This document shows, piece after piece, positions 6,140 to 9,034 of a stretch of 9,034 nt of DNA. The number at the start of each line of letters is the position of its first letter. Position 1 is the first letter of the stretch. The stretch is from an uncultured Clostridia bacterium. GTDB lineage: Bacteria; Bacillota; Clostridia; TANB77; CAG-508. The stretch covers positions 1 to 9,034 of the forward strand of contig CAKOZB010000057.1 of the NCBI GenBank assembly GCA_934131055.1, read 5' to 3'. The notes below the pieces were generated by a model, which saw only the letters and a list, made by a program, of their open reading frames with translations, made no database searches and had not been told where the DNA came from. Both the position numbers and the translations under genes were made by a program.

Positions 6140-8131
6140 TTATTCAAATGTATATGAACTTGTTGTGTTTAGGTTTATGTCTTTTTGTGATTTTAATATG
6201 TCATCTACATAAACCTTTACTGTTACTGTTCCTTTTCCACTTATTTTTGTTTGAATGTTTGTTGAATTTAAGTCTACTTTCTTATCATACACTTTATCTT
6301 CTCCAACTTTTACTGTAAGTTTCTTTTCTTTTACTGTTGTTGAACTTGAAGAACCTGTTGTATTGGTTGTGTTTGTGTTTTCTTTATCTGGTACTTCGTA
6401 GCCTCCTGTAAGTGATTTTACGTTTATTGTTATTGTTGCTTCTTTCATTTCTGCTAATTTGTTTACTGTAATTGTTACTTCAGTTCCTTCGTCTATGTTT
6501 TCACCAGATTTTATGCTTTGCTCTAGTACTTCACCATTTTCTTTGTCTGTGTTTTCTTTGTATTCTACCTTTACTACTAAGTTTTTGGCTTCTAATGCTG
6601 ATTTTGCATCTGCTTCTGTTTTTCCTAATACATTTGGCATTACTACTTGGTTTACACCTGTTCCGATGCTTACATGTATTTTTACTGTATCTCCTGCATT
6701 TGCTGTTGTGTTTGCATCTGTTTCTTGGCTAATTACAATTCCTTCTTTTATTGTTTTGCTTGTTTCTTCTATTTTTTCTGCTTTTAATTTATTCTTTTCT
6801 AATGCATCAACTGCTTCTTCATATGTCATACCAGCAACCTTTGGAACTGTAGTCTGCTCTGTTCCTTTGCTTATTTTTACAGATACTGTGCTTTTTTCTT
6901 TTACTTTGTAATTGTCTGAATATACAGGATTTTGTTCAAAAACTTTTCCAGCTTCTACCTCAGAATTATAATCTTCTCCTGATTTTTCATATACAAGTTT
7001 GTATTTTGCAAGTTCTGCCTTTGCTTCTGCCTCAGTCATTCCAACTAATTTTGGAATTTGAACATCTTTTACTGAATTTGCATTTAATATTGCAGATGTT
7101 ATTGCTATACTTCCTACAAATATTATTAAGCAAAGTACTATTATTGCCAAAACTTTTGTCTTTGGGTGGTTTTCAAAGAATACGGCAACTTTATTTTTCT
7201 TCTTTTTATTGCTACTCTTAGCATTTTTCGCCATATCATCTGTAATAGCATCCATTCTTCTTGTTAAGCCATCGTCTAAATCTTCTTCTTCAACGAATTC
7301 TCCATCTGGATTTTTTAAGGCTTGTGCCAAATCTCTTATCATTGCTGTTGCAGTTTGATATCTAGCCATCGGTTCTTTTTGCATAGCTTTTAAAATTATA
7401 TCGTTTACTGCCTTTGGAATATTAGGATTTATTTCCATCGGTGGTACAGGGTCCTCTTGCATATGCTTTAATGCAACAGAAACTGATGTATCTGCATCAA
7501 AAGGAACTTTTCCTGTAAGCATTTCGTACATTACTACACCTAAAGAGTAAATATCAGATTTAGCATCTGTATATCCTCCCTTTGCTTGTTCTGGTGAAAA
7601 ATAGTGCACAGAACCAATGGTTGTTCCAAATGCGGTTATTGTAGAATTTGATACGGCCTTTGCTATTCCAAAATCTGTTACTTTTGCAACTCCATCTTCT
7701 GTAATTATTATATTGTGTGGTTTTATATCTCTATGAACAATATTATTTTTGTGAGCCATCTCTAAGGCTGATGCAATTTGTCCCGCAATATTTACAGACC
7801 ATTTCCAAGGAAGTGCTCCTTCCTCATTTATTATTTGTTTTAGAGTTTTTCCTCTTACTAATTCCATTACTATATAATAAATTCCGTCTTCATTTCCAAC
7901 ATCATATATTGAAACAATGTTAGCATGAGTAAGACTTGCAGCTGCTTGAGCCTCTGAATTAAATCTTTTTACAAATTCATCATCTGTGGTAAATTCATCT
8001 TTTAGTACTTTAACAGCAACATCTCTATTTAAAACCTTGTCTCTTGCAACATATACTGTTGCCATTCCTCCAACTCCGGTTTTACTTATAATTTCATATC
8101 TATTTGCTATTGTTCTCCCTATTATATCCAT
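6140..8131 (-). CDS. prkC: PASTA-domain Ser/Thr protein kinase (Stk1/PrkC/PknB family)
   Basis: A 663-residue single-pass membrane kinase that responds to muropeptides or lipid II and phosphorylates division, cell-wall and translation proteins. The kinase domain (about 12-272) is intact: glycine loop GVGGMATV (19-26), Lys41, Glu60, HRDIKPHN with Asp135, DFG at 153-155 and SPE at 179-181. The Thr/Ser-rich activation loop has TTIGS at 170-174. A Lys-rich juxtamembrane stretch and a TM helix (about 327-349) follow. Outside are three PASTA repeats, about 354-423, 424-491 and 492-559, then a Thr/Ser/Asn-rich linker (about 584-602) and a last beta-rich, Ig-like segment to 663. B. subtilis PrkC is similar in size and build. 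The ATG at 8131 follows AGGGAG, 15 nt after the phosphatase stop, so the two genes are co-transcribed. The symbol pknB is equally used. Confidence 0.96.
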   Translation of the reverse strand: MDIIGRTIANRYEIISKTGVGGMATVYVARDKVLNRDVAVKVLKDEFTTDDEFVKRFNSEAQAAASLTHANIVSIYDVGNEDGIYYIVMELVRGKTLKQIINEEGALPWKWSVNIAGQIASALEMAHKNNIVHRDIKPHNIIITEDGVAKVTDFGIAKAVSNSTITAFGTTIGSVHYFSPEQAKGGYTDAKSDIYSLGVVMYEMLTGKVPFDADTSVSVALKHMQEDPVPPMEINPNIPKAVNDIILKAMQKEPMARYQTATAMIRDLAQALKNPDGEFVEEEDLDDGLTRRMDAITDDMAKNAKSSNKKKKNKVAVFFENHPKTKVLAIIVLCLIIFVGSIAITSAILNANSVKDVQIPKLVGMTEAEAKAELAKYKLVYEKSGEDYNSEVEAGKVFEQNPVYSDNYKVKEKSTVSVKISKGTEQTTVPKVAGMTYEEAVDALEKNKLKAEKIEETSKTIKEGIVISQETDANTTANAGDTVKIHVSIGTGVNQVVMPNVLGKTEADAKSALEAKNLVVKVEYKENTDKENGEVLEQSIKSGENIDEGTEVTITVNKLAEMKEATITINVKSLTGGYEVPDKENTNTTNTTGSSSSTTVKEKKLTVKVGEDKVYDKKVDLNSTNIQTKISGKGTVTVKVYVDDILKSQKDINLNTTSSYTFE

Positions 8132-8146
8132 AAAATTTTCTCCCTA

Positions 8147-8872
8147 TTACATTATAATAACAACAGTAATGTTGTCAAATCCGCCATTATCATTTGCTTG
8201 TTTAACTAAATTTTCTATAGCATTTTCTTTATCTTGCTTAATTATTTCATATATGTTTTCTTCTCTAATCATATTTGTTAGACCATCTGAACACATTAAA
8301 ATAATATCGTCTTTAATAAATGTTTTAGTATATACATCTGGCTCTACAGTTTCTACACACCCTAGGGCTTTTGTAAGCATGTTTTTCTTTGGGTGACTAT
8401 ATGCTTCTTCTTTGGTTATAGTTCCGTCATCTACCAATGTTTGAACATAACTATGGTCTTTTGTAAGTCTTCTCATAAACTCTTTACGTATTCTATATAC
8501 TCTGCTATCTCCAACATGACCTATATATATTCTACTATTATATATTAAGCAAACATCTAATGTAGTACCCATTCCTCTTAAATTCTCTTTACTTTGAGCT
8601 TTTTTGTACACCACACTATTTGCATATTCAACAGCATCTTTTAGAAGTGCTTCTAGCTTTTCTTTGCTGTCTTTATTTTTTGCAAAATGTTTATGTATGT
8701 AGTCTCTTGCAGCTTCAACTGCCATTTTACTAGCAACTTCTCCTGCATTATATCCACCCATTCCATCTGCTAATATAAACAGTCTTATTTTATCTTCTGG
8801 TTTAGATACATAGTAGAAATCTTCGTTTGTTTTTCTTTCTCTTCCTATGTCTGATTTAGCAAAAACTTGCAT
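8147..8872 (-). CDS. prpC: PP2C-family Ser/Thr phosphatase (Stp/PrpC)
   Basis: A 241-residue cytoplasmic, Mn/Mg-dependent PPM phosphatase that reverses PASTA-kinase phosphorylation. Family motifs are complete: RxxxNED with Asp18, ADGMGG with Asp36 (35-40), GMGTTL, GHVGDSRVYRI, LTKDHSYVQ, SDGLTNM with Asp196, and the terminal GFDNITVVI with Asp233. Length is typical. I choose the ATG at 8872, not the in-frame ATG at 8902, because GGAGGGG (8878-8884) is correctly spaced before it and family members start close to the xxSDIGxxRxxNED block. The leftover 10 codons would contain the ribosome binding site. It lies 77 nt after rlmN and 15 nt before the kinase. A TATAAT on the minus strand at 8936-8941 lacks a recognisable -35, so a local promoter is only possible; read-through from rlmN is likely. 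Confidence 0.96.
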   Translation of the reverse strand: MQVFAKSDIGRERKTNEDFYYVSKPEDKIRLFILADGMGGYNAGEVASKMAVEAARDYIHKHFAKNKDSKEKLEALLKDAVEYANSVVYKKAQSKENLRGMGTTLDVCLIYNSRIYIGHVGDSRVYRIRKEFMRRLTKDHSYVQTLVDDGTITKEEAYSHPKKNMLTKALGCVETVEPDVYTKTFIKDDIILMCSDGLTNMIREENIYEIIKQDKENAIENLVKQANDNGGFDNITVVIIM

Positions 8873-8949
8873 ATATTCCCCTCCAGTCTTATATAGTATC
8901 ATTTCAGTTACGGTCTGTGTTATTCCTATTTTTGTATTATAATTATTGA

Positions 8950-9034
8950 TTACTGTTCTTTTAAATTTTGTCTTCTTAACTGTCCGCAGGCAGCATCAAT
9001 ATCTGATCCTAATTCTCTTCTGATAGTTGCGACT
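8950..9034 (-). CDS. rlmN: 23S rRNA (adenine2503-C2)-methyltransferase RlmN, C-terminal end (truncated by window edge)
   Basis: Radical SAM enzyme that methylates A2503 of 23S rRNA and A37 of some tRNAs. Only the last 27 residues and the stop are in the window: VATIRRELGSDIDAACGQLR (first 20), then RQNLKEQ. VxxRRELGSDIxAACGQLR is the near-invariant C-terminal signature of RlmN and contains the catalytic Cys that forms the methyl-linked intermediate (here in AACGQ). Its place upstream of prpC-prkC-rsgA-rpe agrees with the usual Firmicutes order. The frame enters the window one base before a codon boundary. Confidence 0.93.
   Translation of the reverse strand, partial: VATIRRELGSDIDAACGQLRRQNLKEQ

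Noticed and set aside
6459..6911. 150-residue open frame on the plus strand opposite the kinase gene
   Set aside because: Phe/Ser/Leu-rich translation of the strand opposite repetitive PASTA codons; no ribosome binding site or recognisable motif. Other plus-strand frames at 6079-6318, 6472-6732, 7006-7221, 7717-7923 and 7986-8396 are rejected for the same reason.
6140..8131. Kinase gene damaged by the adjacent repeat insertion
   Set aside because: The frame is complete to a natural TAA 11 bp before the nearest repeat, with all kinase and PASTA domains intact.
8873..8902. Ten-codon N-terminal extension of the phosphatase from the ATG at 8902
   Set aside because: The strong GGAGGGG site lies inside this stretch and is spaced for the ATG at 8872, and the extension (ILYKTGGEY) is not family-like.
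8936..8964. Possible promoter before the phosphatase gene
   Set aside because: TATAAT is present on the minus strand, but the expected -35 position reads TTAAAA and there is no TG extension; too weak in AT-rich DNA to list.

Overview
The window reads as a stretch of low-GC Bacillota chromosome, most likely class Clostridia. The evidence is the AT-rich sequence (hand counts of sample lines give about 20-30% GC in most genes), strong AGGAGG-type ribosome binding sites, consensus sigma-A promoters, and the gene order rlmN - PP2C phosphatase - PASTA kinase - rsgA - rpe, which is the classic Firmicutes arrangement. TGG is used for Trp and stops are TAA/TAG, so nothing points to a non-standard code. 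Species cannot be named from this.

Layout. (1) Positions 1-405, minus strand: the NAD-binding N-terminal part of glyceraldehyde-3-phosphate dehydrogenase, cut by the window edge. (2) Positions 406-664: a divergent promoter region with four helically phased ACATTT repeats. (3) Positions 665-3524, plus strand: a two-gene unit, an FAD-dependent oxidoreductase followed by a 12-TM-class SLC13/DASS-like permease, ending at a strong hairpin terminator (3550-3590). (4) Positions 3581-9034, minus strand, transcribed right to left: end of rlmN, PP2C phosphatase (prpC/stp), PASTA Ser/Thr kinase (prkC/pknB), then an inserted lipoprotein gene, then rsgA and rpe, which overlap by 7 nt.

How the genes fit together. 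The phosphatase and kinase form the reversible Ser/Thr phosphorylation switch that senses cell-wall fragments through PASTA domains. RsgA is a ribosome-assembly GTPase and, in Bacillus, a known substrate of this kinase. Rpe belongs to the pentose phosphate pathway and RlmN modifies 23S rRNA and tRNA. The oxidoreductase/permease pair looks like uptake plus redox conversion of one small organic anion, substrate unknown.

The most unusual part is 5197-6129. Here the normal kinase-rsgA junction holds a lone lipoprotein gene of clearly higher GC (about 40% by hand count). It has its own perfect-consensus promoter, an operator-like inverted repeat at the transcription start and its own terminator. 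It is bracketed by 37-bp imperfect direct repeats (33/37 identical) of a GGGGACGGAG-type element, with a third core copy next to the kinase stop codon. This looks like an acquired, self-contained cargo gene.
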